The position numbers and the translations under genes are program-made. This document shows positions 1 through 6,777 of a DNA stretch of 11,105 nucleotides, in pieces. Origin of the DNA: Cryomorphaceae bacterium (lineage in GTDB: Bacteria; Bacteroidota; Bacteroidia; Flavobacteriales; Schleiferiaceae); NCBI GenBank assembly GCA_022565745.1, contig JAIUMB010000075.1, forward strand, positions 1 to 11,105. The letters are read 5' to 3'. The notes under the pieces were generated by a model, which did not search any database, had not been told where the DNA came from, and was given only the letters and a program-made list of their open reading frames with translations. The stretch's first letter is position 1. Each line of letters starts with the position of its first letter.

Positions 1-266
1 AACAGAAATATCGCATTTGCACAGCCGATCAGCAGACATTTGCCTTTGCCGGTATCTTTACTGTGCGTTTTGACCCAAATACAGGCGATGAGTCACTGAC
101 CTATAGTATACTCACCACAGCTGCCAATGAATTCATGGCAGAGATTCACAACAGCAAAAAACGCATGCCCATTATTTTGCCCAATGATTTGGAAGGGGAG
201 TGGCTGGCCAATAAGCTTGAAGCAGAGCAAATACCTAAGGTGGAGCTAGTGGCGGATAAATGGTGA
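1..266 (+). CDS. SRAP-family protein (YedK/HMCES type), 3' part only
   Basis: This is the C-terminal 87 residues of a gene that begins outside the window; codons run from base 3 to a TGA at 264-266. The sequence carries two signatures of the SOS-response-associated peptidase (SRAP) family: a FAFAGI strand, and the EIHNSKKRMPIILP block whose His corresponds to the conserved active-site His of E. coli YedK. Family members form a thiazolidine DNA-protein crosslink through Cys2 with abasic sites in single-stranded DNA and so shield them. The catalytic Cys2 and the Asn and Glu of the active site would lie upstream of the window and cannot be checked. A GTG at 63 could give a short ORF but lies in the middle of the conserved domain and is not a real start. 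The gene is convergent with the M48 gene to its right. Confidence 0.9.
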   Translation, partial: QKYRICTADQQTFAFAGIFTVRFDPNTGDESLTYSILTTAANEFMAEIHNSKKRMPIILPNDLEGEWLANKLEAEQIPKVELVADKW

Positions 267-511
267 TATTGGACAATAAATTAAAATGGTCGGAAGTCTG
301 GAGTTGGAGGTAGGGCTTTACGGAAGGCTGAACAAGCACTTTTGTTTTATTCAGTTGAAGGTTTAAAGTTTAATATTTCACGAATGTTGATACATGTCTT
401 TTCCTTTTCTATACAAGCGATTGGATAGAACAAAATGAATTCTGACCTTTGTATGCCTTTCGTGCTTTCGTGCCTCCGCGTTCGCGCAGCAACCCGAACG
501 TGTACAGCGCC
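267..511. other. Gap between convergent genes, with a tandem 8-mer
   Basis: These 245 bases separate the SRAP stop from the M48 stop. I see no ORF and no convincing terminator; a CTGAA/TTCAG pair (328-332 and 350-354) has a 17-base loop and is weak. At 457-472 the octamer CTTTCGTG occurs twice in tandem, followed by a CG-rich stretch to about 490. Confidence 0.4.
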
Positions 512-1333
512 TTAATTCTTACTCATCTCGAAGTAAGTCAGCGCTTCCGGCATGTGCTTATTCAAGTCCGCAATACGTCGGTCGTGTGAAGGGTGTGTAG
601 ATACAAACTCGGGCGGTTGTCCGGAGCTGCCAGCCGTCATACGTTCCCAGAATTTAGGTGCTTCTTGAGGATTGTAGCCCGCCATGGCCATAAACATCAA
701 TCCTAATTTATCGGCCTCAGATTCGTGCTTTCGACTAAAGGGAAGGATGGCCCCCAACTGCGCACCTATGCCGTAGGCGCCAAAAAACAAAGCTTGGGTC
801 TCTTCCTTTCTATCGCGCAAGGCAACGGATAGCGCTACCGCTCCTAAGTTGACCATCAAAGCTTGTGACATGCGTTCGTTGCCGTGTTGCGCTACAGCAT
901 GGGCTATTTCGTGCCCCATGACAACAGCTAATCCTTCTTCGGTTTGGGTGTAGGGGAGAATTCCGGTATAAAAGGCAACCTTTCCTCCGGGCATACACCA
1001 GGCGTTAACAGCCGGTTCATCAATGAGAATGTATTCCCACTCAAAGCCATTAAGAATATCTGATTGGTTCCGGTCGGTAAAATACTGCTCCACGGCTTTT
1101 TGAATGCGTCTACCACAACGGTCAACCATAATGGCATCCGGCGTATTTGTCACAACGTTAGCCGTGTCTTTGATGTCGGCATAGGCCTGGAAACTCATGG
1201 CATGTAGCTCACCAGCAGGTATCAATGCCAATTGACGCCGCCCGCTTAAAGGCACTGATTTACATGCATCTAAAAACAGTAAGGCGATGAAAATAATCGT
1301 TAATCTGAGTAGGTTGTTTCGTAAAAATGTCAT
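512..1333 (-). CDS. M48-family zinc metallopeptidase, predicted lipoprotein
   Basis: This is a peptidase of the M48 (Oma1/LoiP/BepA-like) family, 273 residues from the ATG chosen here. The N-terminus is a lipoprotein signal: basic MTFLRNNLLR, a hydrophobic stretch, then a lipobox-like LDAC with the lipidated Cys at residue 24 (Asp at -2 is unusual). The zinc site is complete: HEIAH at 141-145 and the third-ligand Glu in HESEAD (residue 204). Typical M48 blocks NAWCMPGGKVAFYTGIL before it and STHPSHDRRI near the end are present. There are no TPR repeats, unlike BepA. It probably acts in the periplasm on misfolded or outer-membrane proteins; this is inferred from the family. The frame stays open to a GTG at 1357, but the ATG at 1333 sits directly before the signal peptide. 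The NlpC gene lies 62 bp upstream on the same strand, so the two are likely cotranscribed. Confidence 0.92.
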   Translation of the reverse strand: MTFLRNNLLRLTIIFIALLFLDACKSVPLSGRRQLALIPAGELHAMSFQAYADIKDTANVVTNTPDAIMVDRCGRRIQKAVEQYFTDRNQSDILNGFEWEYILIDEPAVNAWCMPGGKVAFYTGILPYTQTEEGLAVVMGHEIAHAVAQHGNERMSQALMVNLGAVALSVALRDRKEETQALFFGAYGIGAQLGAILPFSRKHESEADKLGLMFMAMAGYNPQEAPKFWERMTAGSSGQPPEFVSTHPSHDRRIADLNKHMPEALTYFEMSKN

Positions 1334-1395
1334 TTTCGTGCTGTTATGGTTGATCACAAAATTAAGTCATTGGTTGAGTTTTCACCCAAAAATCT

Positions 1396-1962
1396 TTATA
1401 GCTCTATGCGTCCAAATTTAAAAAAGTGCTTGGCGTAATATGATTCGTCCAGAGAGCTGATGACCACGCCTTTAGAAGAACTCGCGTGGGCAAATCGACG
1501 GTTTCCCAAGTAGACACCCACATGATCTATTCGACGACCTTTGATGCGGAAAAACACCAAATCACCCGGCTGGGCTTGCTTTTCGTTGATCACTTTTGCC
1601 GATTGAAAAAAATCCTCCGCCCGGCGACCGGGAAGGGTTTGTCCGTATACTTCTTCGTAAACCTTTAAGGTAAACCCACTGCAGTCGGCACCTGATTTGC
1701 TTGTGCCGCCCCAGCGATAAGGGGTGCCAACCCAGTCCTTAACTACAGACTCTAAGTCTGACGTAACTTCAGCAGTAGGCGCCTCTTCCTTTTTCGATTC
1801 AGCCGTGTTTTCTACTTTCCGATCATCAATGACCAATGGTCCGTCATTCGTGTCCCACTCAAATTCAGGATACGATGTCGTAGAAGATTTCATTCCGCCA
1901 CACGCCCAGAATAATAGGGAGATAGCCATAAAGATTATCAATTTGTACACGGATGTATGCAT
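1396..1962 (-). CDS. NlpC/P60 cysteine peptidase, predicted lipoprotein
   Basis: This is a cell-wall-type NlpC/P60 domain protein, 188 residues from the ATG at 1962. It begins with a lipoprotein signal, a hydrophobic segment ending in LLFWAC with the lipidated Cys at residue 21. A linker rich in Glu, Lys, Ser and Thr follows (about 25-70), then the catalytic domain. The triad is complete: Cys94 in the DCSGF motif, His147 in IDHVGVYLG and His159 in RFAHASS; the GTPYRWGG block before the Cys is typical. Family members cut the D-Glu-to-diamino-acid bond in peptidoglycan stem peptides (Spr/MepS-like). No SH3 domain is visible. A TTG at 1992 in frame was rejected: the 10 extra residues do not fit a signal peptide and overlap a TATAATTG promoter-like box (1974 to 1967). 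It is likely the first gene of an operon with the M48 gene. Confidence 0.93.
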   Translation of the reverse strand: MHTSVYKLIIFMAISLLFWACGGMKSSTTSYPEFEWDTNDGPLVIDDRKVENTAESKKEEAPTAEVTSDLESVVKDWVGTPYRWGGTSKSGADCSGFTLKVYEEVYGQTLPGRRAEDFFQSAKVINEKQAQPGDLVFFRIKGRRIDHVGVYLGNRRFAHASSSKGVVISSLDESYYAKHFFKFGRIEL

Positions 1963-2065
1963 GTTACAATTATACTGTGTTTCATTGAACAAACGATGAT
2001 ACGCTGGGGGAGTTTTTCACGTTGGAGTGTTTATATGGTTTCTAGTATTTAGTTTTTTGCTTGGT

Positions 2066-2108
2066 TGTATACAGCATACGTTTTATACATGACAGTTTAT
2101 CAGTATAC
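2066..2108. promoter_or_regulatory. Cluster of TATAC-type motifs upstream of cry-DASH
   Basis: The gap between the divergent NlpC and photolyase genes holds the 8-bp palindrome TGTATACA (2066-2073), TATACA (2084-2089) and GTATAC (2103-2108), with CATAC between the first two. Regular TATAC-type sites are what a dimeric regulator such as a MerR-family light sensor (LitR/CarH type, often linked to photolyase genes) might bind. This link is inference; AT-rich chance clustering is possible. Confidence 0.25.
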
Positions 2109-2207
2109 TTTACGGATTCAGCGCCTAGAGGTTTGAGCGTGCTCCAGCACAAAAGAACCATAGCTGCCATAAATGTGTTCTATTAACGTACTTCTAATAT
2201 TGCATAC

Positions 2208-3467
2208 ATGGCTCACATTATTTGGTTGCGAAATGACCTGCGCATCATAGATCACGATATTTTTCACACTTTACAAGATCAGCCGATCATTCCTTTGTAT
2301 ATTTTTGATCCACGCGAAGAAGAAAGCGATGCTTGGGGACATCCACGAAGAGGGAAACATCGCCAACGGTTTTTAATCGAAGCACTGTACGCATTGAAAA
2401 ATGAGCTCCAGCAGCGCGGAAGTGATTTATGCATCCGTCACGGTAAACCTGCGGATGTTTTCAATCAAATCCACCATCAGTTTTCTATTGATGGCATTCA
2501 CGTTTATGGTCACGATGCCTACGAGGAGAGACAAGCAGAGGAAGAGGTAAGAAGGTTAGGAATACCCTTTCACTTGTACGAAGCCGATACACTATACCAC
2601 CCCGTTGATTTGCCTTTTCCCATAGAAAAAATGCCTTTTGTATTCACCGATTTTCGTAAGAAAATGGAGAAGCAGTCTAAGGTAAGGCCTTTTCACCCCA
2701 CACCTAAATCGTTTATAAAGCCCGAAATAAAAGTAGAATGGGGTACAATCCCTAAGGTTGATGATAGTGAATTGGATGCGCGATCTGCTTTTCCATATAA
2801 AGGCGGCACCAGAGCAGCGCTCGACCGCTTGGAACATTATTTTTGGGAGACCGATCAATTGGCCCAATACAAGAAAACGCGCAATGGTCTTCTGGGCACA
2901 GATTATTCGAGCAAATTTTCACCCTGGCTGGCTCAAGGCGCTATATCAGCGCGTTTTATTTATCACCAAGTGAAAAAATACGAATCGCTGCGCCATAAAA
3001 ATCAAAGTACATATTGGCTGATTTTTGAACTGATATGGCGTGACTTTTTTCGCTTTACCGCCAAGGCAGAGGGGCAGCGTTTTTTTCGAATGCCAAGGAA
3101 AATTAAGGCCATGCGCATACCGTCGTTTGAGCAGTGGAAGGCAGGGGCAACTGGCGAACCCTTCATCGATGCAAACATGAAAGAATTGGCTTTGACGGGG
3201 TTTATGAGCAATAGGGGGCGACAAAATGTAGCCAGTTATTTGGTTCACGAACTTAACGTACCCTGGTATGCCGGTGCTGCCTGGTTTGAGTCGCAACTCA
3301 TCGATTACGATGTCTACAGCAATTGGGGCAATTGGACTTATGTAGCTGGCGTAGGCCACGATCCACGCTCAAGAGTATTCAACATATCGAGACAGCAGTC
3401 GATGTACGATCCCGATGGTGCGTATGTGAATAATTGGCTTGAAAACCGCGAGTTAAGTTCAAAATAG
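2208..3467 (+). CDS. DASH-type cryptochrome / DNA photolyase
   Basis: This is a flavoprotein of the cryptochrome/photolyase family, 419 residues, a normal length for bacterial DASH members. The N-terminal Rossmann domain (about 2-130) starts with IIWLRNDLRIIDH. The FAD-binding helical domain covers about 195-410. DASH-specific blocks are seen: DYSSKFSPWLAQGAIS (232-247), ELIWRDFFRF (274-283), GFMSNRGRQN (331-340) and the stretch from SNWGNWTYVAGVGHDP (371-386) to FNISRQQ, followed by YDPDGAYVNNW. Family members bind FAD plus an MTHF antenna and repair cyclobutane pyrimidine dimers, chiefly in single-stranded DNA, using blue light. The FAD-site blocks and the Trp residues near 359-376 look intact, so a light-active enzyme is likely. 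A TAATATTG box (2195-2202) lies 6 nt before the ATG. It is divergent from the NlpC gene and convergent with the WYL gene. Confidence 0.95.
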   Translation: MAHIIWLRNDLRIIDHDIFHTLQDQPIIPLYIFDPREEESDAWGHPRRGKHRQRFLIEALYALKNELQQRGSDLCIRHGKPADVFNQIHHQFSIDGIHVYGHDAYEERQAEEEVRRLGIPFHLYEADTLYHPVDLPFPIEKMPFVFTDFRKKMEKQSKVRPFHPTPKSFIKPEIKVEWGTIPKVDDSELDARSAFPYKGGTRAALDRLEHYFWETDQLAQYKKTRNGLLGTDYSSKFSPWLAQGAISARFIYHQVKKYESLRHKNQSTYWLIFELIWRDFFRFTAKAEGQRFFRMPRKIKAMRIPSFEQWKAGATGEPFIDANMKELALTGFMSNRGRQNVASYLVHELNVPWYAGAAWFESQLIDYDVYSNWGNWTYVAGVGHDPRSRVFNISRQQSMYDPDGAYVNNWLENRELSSK

Positions 3468-3502
3468 GGGAGTCATTTTCCCCCGTAAATCCTCATAAAT
3501 GT

Positions 3503-3519
3503 GAACAAAAACCTTGTTC
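3503..3519. terminator. Possible bidirectional terminator hairpin
   Basis: GAACAA and TTGTTC form a perfect 6-bp stem around a 5-base loop in the 75-bp gap between the convergent photolyase and WYL genes. The symmetric structure could serve both strands. A second stem, GGGGA (3467-3471) with TCCCC (3479-3483), overlaps the last base of the photolyase stop. Neither has a long T tract, so support is modest. Confidence 0.35.
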
Positions 3520-3542
3520 TTGTATCAATGAGAAATGATTGA

Positions 3543-4433
3543 CTACATTGAGCCTTTACGTAGTCGAGCAGTGACTTCTTTTTGAAGCGTTTCCGGACCA
3601 ATAACCCGTACCTCGGGACTCATAGAGAGGATTTCCATGATTAAGTCGTGGGTGGGGTATACCAACAATCGAACGCGAAGTTCTTCTTTGGTGTCTTTGA
3701 TGACCTCTTGCGAATGATGCAGCGGAAGGGTTTTAATGTACTTGCCCTGAAAAGGCGTAAACGACAATTCTACCGGCTCGGGAGGTGTTGATCCGCCCAC
3801 GATGACGCCGAAACTGTAACGGAAATAATCGTCCAGACTAAACGCCTCCGGCGGCGTGAATTCTCGCGGACTCACGTGTAAAGAACGCGTACGGTCCAAG
3901 CCAAAGGTCTTGATCTTTTGGTCTTTGTGATCGCGGCCCACCAAATACCATCGATGACGAAATTCCTTTAGTCCCAAAGGATCTAAGGTTCGATTGGTGG
4001 GTGGTGAATCAAAAAACTTTTGGTGTGAAATGCTGACCTCCCGGCGATGTTTGATGGCGTGCATGGCGTCAAAAATATACTCTGTGCCCTGTGGGGTTCG
4101 CGTTCCAAAATGAATGTGGTCCTTCAATGGATCGGTTACTTGCAGGGTGTTTAAAACGTCCAAGGCCTCGTACATCCGTGACTGAACGTCGTCCTCAAAA
4201 TCCTCAACAATTTTGTAACGCCTACCCGCAGAATCGTACTTGATCTCAATATTGAAAATGGAGGAAATCTCTTTGATGTCCCGCTGAAAGGTCCGCTTGG
4301 AAATGTCGTAATCGGCATCATCCCGAACCGAGCGTTCGAGCAAATAATCTCGAATCCCATCAAAGTCAAGCGAAAATCGACGCACACATTGGATGATGTG
4401 GTGATATCGACGTATTTTTTCATTGGCACGCAT
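3543..4433 (-). CDS. WYL-domain helix-turn-helix transcriptional regulator
   Basis: This 296-residue protein has the architecture of the YafY/PafC-type WYL regulators. An N-terminal winged HTH spans about 5-75, with the recognition helix near SKRTFQRDIKEIS (45-57) and a wing ending RRYKI. The WYL domain covers about 125-190, including RHRWYLVGRDH with the name-giving Trp162-Tyr163-Leu164, and FGLDRTRSL. The C-terminal WCX-like extension (about 220-290) ends with the RVIGPETLQKEV block. WYL domains sense ligands, in some cases nucleic acid fragments, and many such regulators (BrxR, CapW) control defence genes by autorepression. The gene is divergent from the AAA+/M41 protease with 69 bp between the start codons, so that protease and itself are the obvious targets. 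The ATG is preceded by a consensus Bacteroidota promoter whose -7 box ends 5 nt before it, suggesting a leaderless mRNA. Confidence 0.92.
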   Translation of the reverse strand: MRANEKIRRYHHIIQCVRRFSLDFDGIRDYLLERSVRDDADYDISKRTFQRDIKEISSIFNIEIKYDSAGRRYKIVEDFEDDVQSRMYEALDVLNTLQVTDPLKDHIHFGTRTPQGTEYIFDAMHAIKHRREVSISHQKFFDSPPTNRTLDPLGLKEFRHRWYLVGRDHKDQKIKTFGLDRTRSLHVSPREFTPPEAFSLDDYFRYSFGVIVGGSTPPEPVELSFTPFQGKYIKTLPLHHSQEVIKDTKEELRVRLLVYPTHDLIMEILSMSPEVRVIGPETLQKEVTARLRKGSM

Positions 4434-4437
4434 GGGT

Positions 4438-4469
4438 CAAATGTACAACGACATATTTTGGCGCACAAA
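4438..4469 (-). promoter_or_regulatory. Bacteroidota-type promoter of the WYL gene
   Basis: Read on the minus strand, TTTG (4469 to 4466) is followed after 20 bases by TACATTTG (4445 to 4438), a full match to the TTTG-N(19-21)-TAnnTTTG consensus. The box ends 5 nt before the ATG at 4433, so transcription would begin at or next to the start codon. Confidence 0.55.
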
Positions 4470-4476
4470 CATTTCA

Positions 4477-4498
4477 TCTTTGCCGTCTAAAACAAAGA
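4477..4498. promoter_or_regulatory. Inverted repeat in the WYL/protease intergenic region
   Basis: TCTTTG (4477-4482) and CAAAGA (4493-4498) form a perfect 6-bp inverted repeat with 10 bp between the arms, ending 4 bp before the ATG of the protease. The half-site spacing of 16 bp suits a dimeric HTH protein, so it is a candidate operator for the WYL regulator. An imperfect -7-like box CATCTTTG (4475-4482) overlaps the left arm. The role is inferred. Confidence 0.35.
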
Positions 4499-4502
4499 AA
4501 AC

Positions 4503-6485
4503 ATGACTAATACCCGAGACGTTTTATTGCAAACCGCCGCCATCACCTTAAAAAAAGAGTACATTGGACTCGACGACATCATCGATGAAATACTCGATGG
4601 ATTATCGTCTTGGTACCTGTACCCCGAGTTGCAAACCAAACCCACCATCATCAATTTATGGGGACTCACCGGCACGGGTAAGTCGTCGGTGGTGCGCAGA
4701 ATGGTGGAACTGCTCGAACTCGATCATCGGTTTTACCCCTTCGACCTCAATGAAAAAGAAGGTCGTGACTGGCACATGCGACGTATACTTGAGATTACCT
4801 ATATCCCCAACACACGCGCCTTCCCGATATTGCTCTTCGACGAGTTTCAACATGCCCGTACCCTCTCAGAAAACGGCAACGAGCGTGGCCAGCAAAGCAG
4901 TAATTTGGTGTGGCAATTGATGGACACGGGCAGTTTTCCTTCCGACCCCTCAACCTCCTTTTTACAAGAAGCAGCGGGGGTATTGAAGGCCATGCAGACA
5001 TTTATTGCCGATCAACACGGTCGCGTCGTCAACGGTCAGGTCGTACACGGAGGTGAATACTTCAAGAAAACAATCAGCAAATTCGCCTTCTATGAGGAAG
5101 ATATGTACGCCGATGCTTGTCCGTTTATTTTACCCGCCTACCACGCACTGATGCAGCGAATCATGAAACATCGCTTTGCCACCGACGAAGCGCTCCTCAA
5201 TCACATCAATGGCTTAGACGAAACAGAGTCAATGGCCTTGTTTCAAGAATTTGTGCAACAACTACAAAAGCCGACTAAGGTGGACCTTTCCGGCGCATTG
5301 ATTTTTGTCATTGGCAATTTAGACGAGGTATTTACCATGAGTGGACAGCTGGGTCCCGATGCCGATGCCGATCTGCTGCACAAACAGGCCAATAAAATAA
5401 ATCTTCCCGACATCAAAGAAGCCCTCAGCAAGCGTTTTCGCTCCGAACAAATCGCCCGTTTGGGGAATACGCATATCGTGTACCCCTCCTTTTCCGCCGC
5501 GCAGTACAAAAAAATCATCCAGCGAGAATTGGAAAAACTCACCGATGGCATTTGGCACACTACGGGCTTAAAAATGGAGCTCGACGACAGCATCCATCAA
5601 TTTGTGTACGAAGAAGGCGTCTTTCCTACCCAAGGCGTTCGACCAGTACAAAGCACCATTCGTCACCACATTGCCGCTCTCTTAGGGAAAGTCGTTTCCG
5701 CCCATAAGCAGTACCAAAACATCAACGACACCGTACAGATATCGATAAAAAATCAGCAGTTTTACGTCGAATTGCTCAAGGATTTTCGCTGTGCGCACGA
5801 GCTGTTTTTTCCGGTTCGCAACAAACTACAGTCCGTCCGCAGCAGCCTCGACCTCAATCGGCAAGCCATCGTAGCCGTGCACGAGTCGGGCCACGCCTTG
5901 GTGCAAGGCATAGCCTTGGGCAAATTACCTGCGTCGATATTTTCCCGAACCGCCAATCCCCATTCCGGCGGTTTCGTCTCCCTCGACATCAGCGAACACA
6001 TCATCAACAAGGGAAACATCATCGATTTGATGGCGGTTTTTTTGGGCGGATACGTGGCCGAGGAGCTCGTGTTTGGCGAAGATTATATCACCACCGGATC
6101 TAAGGGCGATATCCGCAAAGCCAGCGACCTCTTGCTCAAAATGCTTCGCGAGGAAGGGATGGGCGAACTCCCCATTCGCTTCAACGACTACGACGATTAC
6201 AAAGGCGTCAATTACCGCGACCCCAATTACAGCATCGAGCATCAGGCCAGTGAAATCATCCGCGAAGCCTACGACCTTGCCCGTTTCATTTTAACCAACA
6301 ACCGTCCACTGTTCACCGAACTCATCCAACGACTGCAAAGCGTCCCGCACCTATTCAAAGACGACCTGCAGATCATCTTCGCCAATCACGGATTTGATGC
6401 CACGTATTTTGCAAAGAAAAAAGATCCTTACGTGGAATCATTGGGAGATTTTATAGCGCAAAGAGCGACGGTTTGTGCTGAATGA
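4503..6485 (+). CDS. Soluble AAA+ / M41 zinc protease fusion (Clp-type ATPase, FtsH-type peptidase)
   Basis: The 660-residue protein joins two modules. The AAA+ part has Walker A GLTGTGKS (54-61), Walker B ILLFDE (109-114) and sensor 1 Asn272 in FVIGNLDE. FRSEQIARLG (312-321) puts Arg319 at the Clp/Hsp100 arginine-finger position, and GVFPTQGVRP (372-381) matches the Clp-type sensor 2 with Arg380. The C-terminal part (about 448-638) is an M41 peptidase: HESGH (460-464), the ELVFGE helix (521-526), and TTGSKGDIRKA, whose Asp536 is the third zinc ligand in FtsH. All catalytic residues are present. Unlike FtsH there is no N-terminal membrane segment, so it should be cytosolic. About 158 residues separate Walker B from sensor 1, far more than usual, implying an inserted domain, and no GYVG-type pore loop is evident. 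It probably degrades proteins with ATP; substrate unknown. It is divergent from the WYL regulator. Confidence 0.88.
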   Translation: MTNTRDVLLQTAAITLKKEYIGLDDIIDEILDGLSSWYLYPELQTKPTIINLWGLTGTGKSSVVRRMVELLELDHRFYPFDLNEKEGRDWHMRRILEITYIPNTRAFPILLFDEFQHARTLSENGNERGQQSSNLVWQLMDTGSFPSDPSTSFLQEAAGVLKAMQTFIADQHGRVVNGQVVHGGEYFKKTISKFAFYEEDMYADACPFILPAYHALMQRIMKHRFATDEALLNHINGLDETESMALFQEFVQQLQKPTKVDLSGALIFVIGNLDEVFTMSGQLGPDADADLLHKQANKINLPDIKEALSKRFRSEQIARLGNTHIVYPSFSAAQYKKIIQRELEKLTDGIWHTTGLKMELDDSIHQFVYEEGVFPTQGVRPVQSTIRHHIAALLGKVVSAHKQYQNINDTVQISIKNQQFYVELLKDFRCAHELFFPVRNKLQSVRSSLDLNRQAIVAVHESGHALVQGIALGKLPASIFSRTANPHSGGFVSLDISEHIINKGNIIDLMAVFLGGYVAEELVFGEDYITTGSKGDIRKASDLLLKMLREEGMGELPIRFNDYDDYKGVNYRDPNYSIEHQASEIIREAYDLARFILTNNRPLFTELIQRLQSVPHLFKDDLQIIFANHGFDATYFAKKKDPYVESLGDFIAQRATVCAE

Positions 6486-6683
6486 GCGTGATTTTTTGGG
6501 CGCCTAATCGCGCTTTCCGCTGCAAGTCCTCGGTCAAAACTGCCGTGGTCGCTACGGCAGCCAAGGCGCTCCTACCGTCGCGCTTGTCCGCCGGCGAACC
6601 TCTGGCGTTTTGTCCTGCGGGCTTTCCGCTGCAATCGCGGGCGCGGGGAGGCATGCAGGCGATAAATCCCGGGGGCAAGCGGT

Positions 6684-6751
6684 GTCCGGCATGCACGCGA
6701 TAAATCGACGTGGGTGGGCGGCGTCCGGCATGCACGCGATAAATCGACGTG
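6684..6751. repeat. Two identical 29-bp direct repeats
   Basis: Positions 6684-6712 and 6723-6751 are identical over 29 bp, starting GTCCGGCATGCACG and ending ATCGACGTG, with a 39-bp period. A third, degenerate copy lies just left at 6650-6668, matching 18 of 19 bases of the core. Confidence 0.85.
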
Positions 6752-6757
6752 CTTGCC
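6727..6757. terminator. Strong hairpin, candidate terminator for mcrC
   Basis: GGCATGCACG (6727-6736) pairs with CGTGCTTGCC (6748-6757) with one mismatch, and the loop contains CGATAAATCG, itself a further CGAT/ATCG stem. It lies about 20 nt past the mcrC stop on the minus strand. There is no clear T tract, so termination is inferred; it may simply be the best preserved copy of the repeat. Confidence 0.4.
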
Positions 6758-6777
6758 GGTGTGGGCTATGAAACGTC

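Larger units (their letters stand above)
6486..6777. repeat. REP-like palindromic repeat cluster between convergent genes
   Basis: This GC-rich gap between two convergent genes holds several repeat types. GCTTTCCGCTGCAA occurs twice exactly (6512-6525 and 6621-6634). CTGCCGT (6540-6546) pairs with ACGGCAG (6554-6560) as a 7-bp hairpin. To the right, three copies of a unit built on GGCATGCACGCGATAAATC begin at 6650, 6688 and 6727, a 38-39 bp period. Such elements sit typically at gene ends as REP-like sequences. The frames that stay open here (for example minus strand 6735-6451) are low-complexity translations of the repeats, not genes. Confidence 0.7.

Noticed and set aside
1334..1357. Longer M48 start at GTG 1357
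   Set aside because: The ATG at 1333 directly precedes a normal lipoprotein signal peptide; the extra 8 residues are polar and unlike a signal sequence.
2946..3359. 137-codon frame opposite the photolyase
   Set aside because: It lies wholly within the conserved photolyase FAD domain on the other strand and has no features of its own.
4503..6485. Calling the protease FtsH
   Set aside because: Only the peptidase half is FtsH-like; membrane segments are absent and the AAA+ motifs differ, so the gene symbol would mislead.
6451..6735. 94-codon frame on the minus strand
   Set aside because: It overlaps the protease 3' end and the repeats; its repeated Arg/Pro/His segments are the translated REP units.
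6650..6757. Three regularly spaced repeats that resemble a short CRISPR array
   Set aside because: The 'spacers' are about 10 bp and similar to one another, the units are palindromic, and no cas gene is present; a REP-like array fits better.
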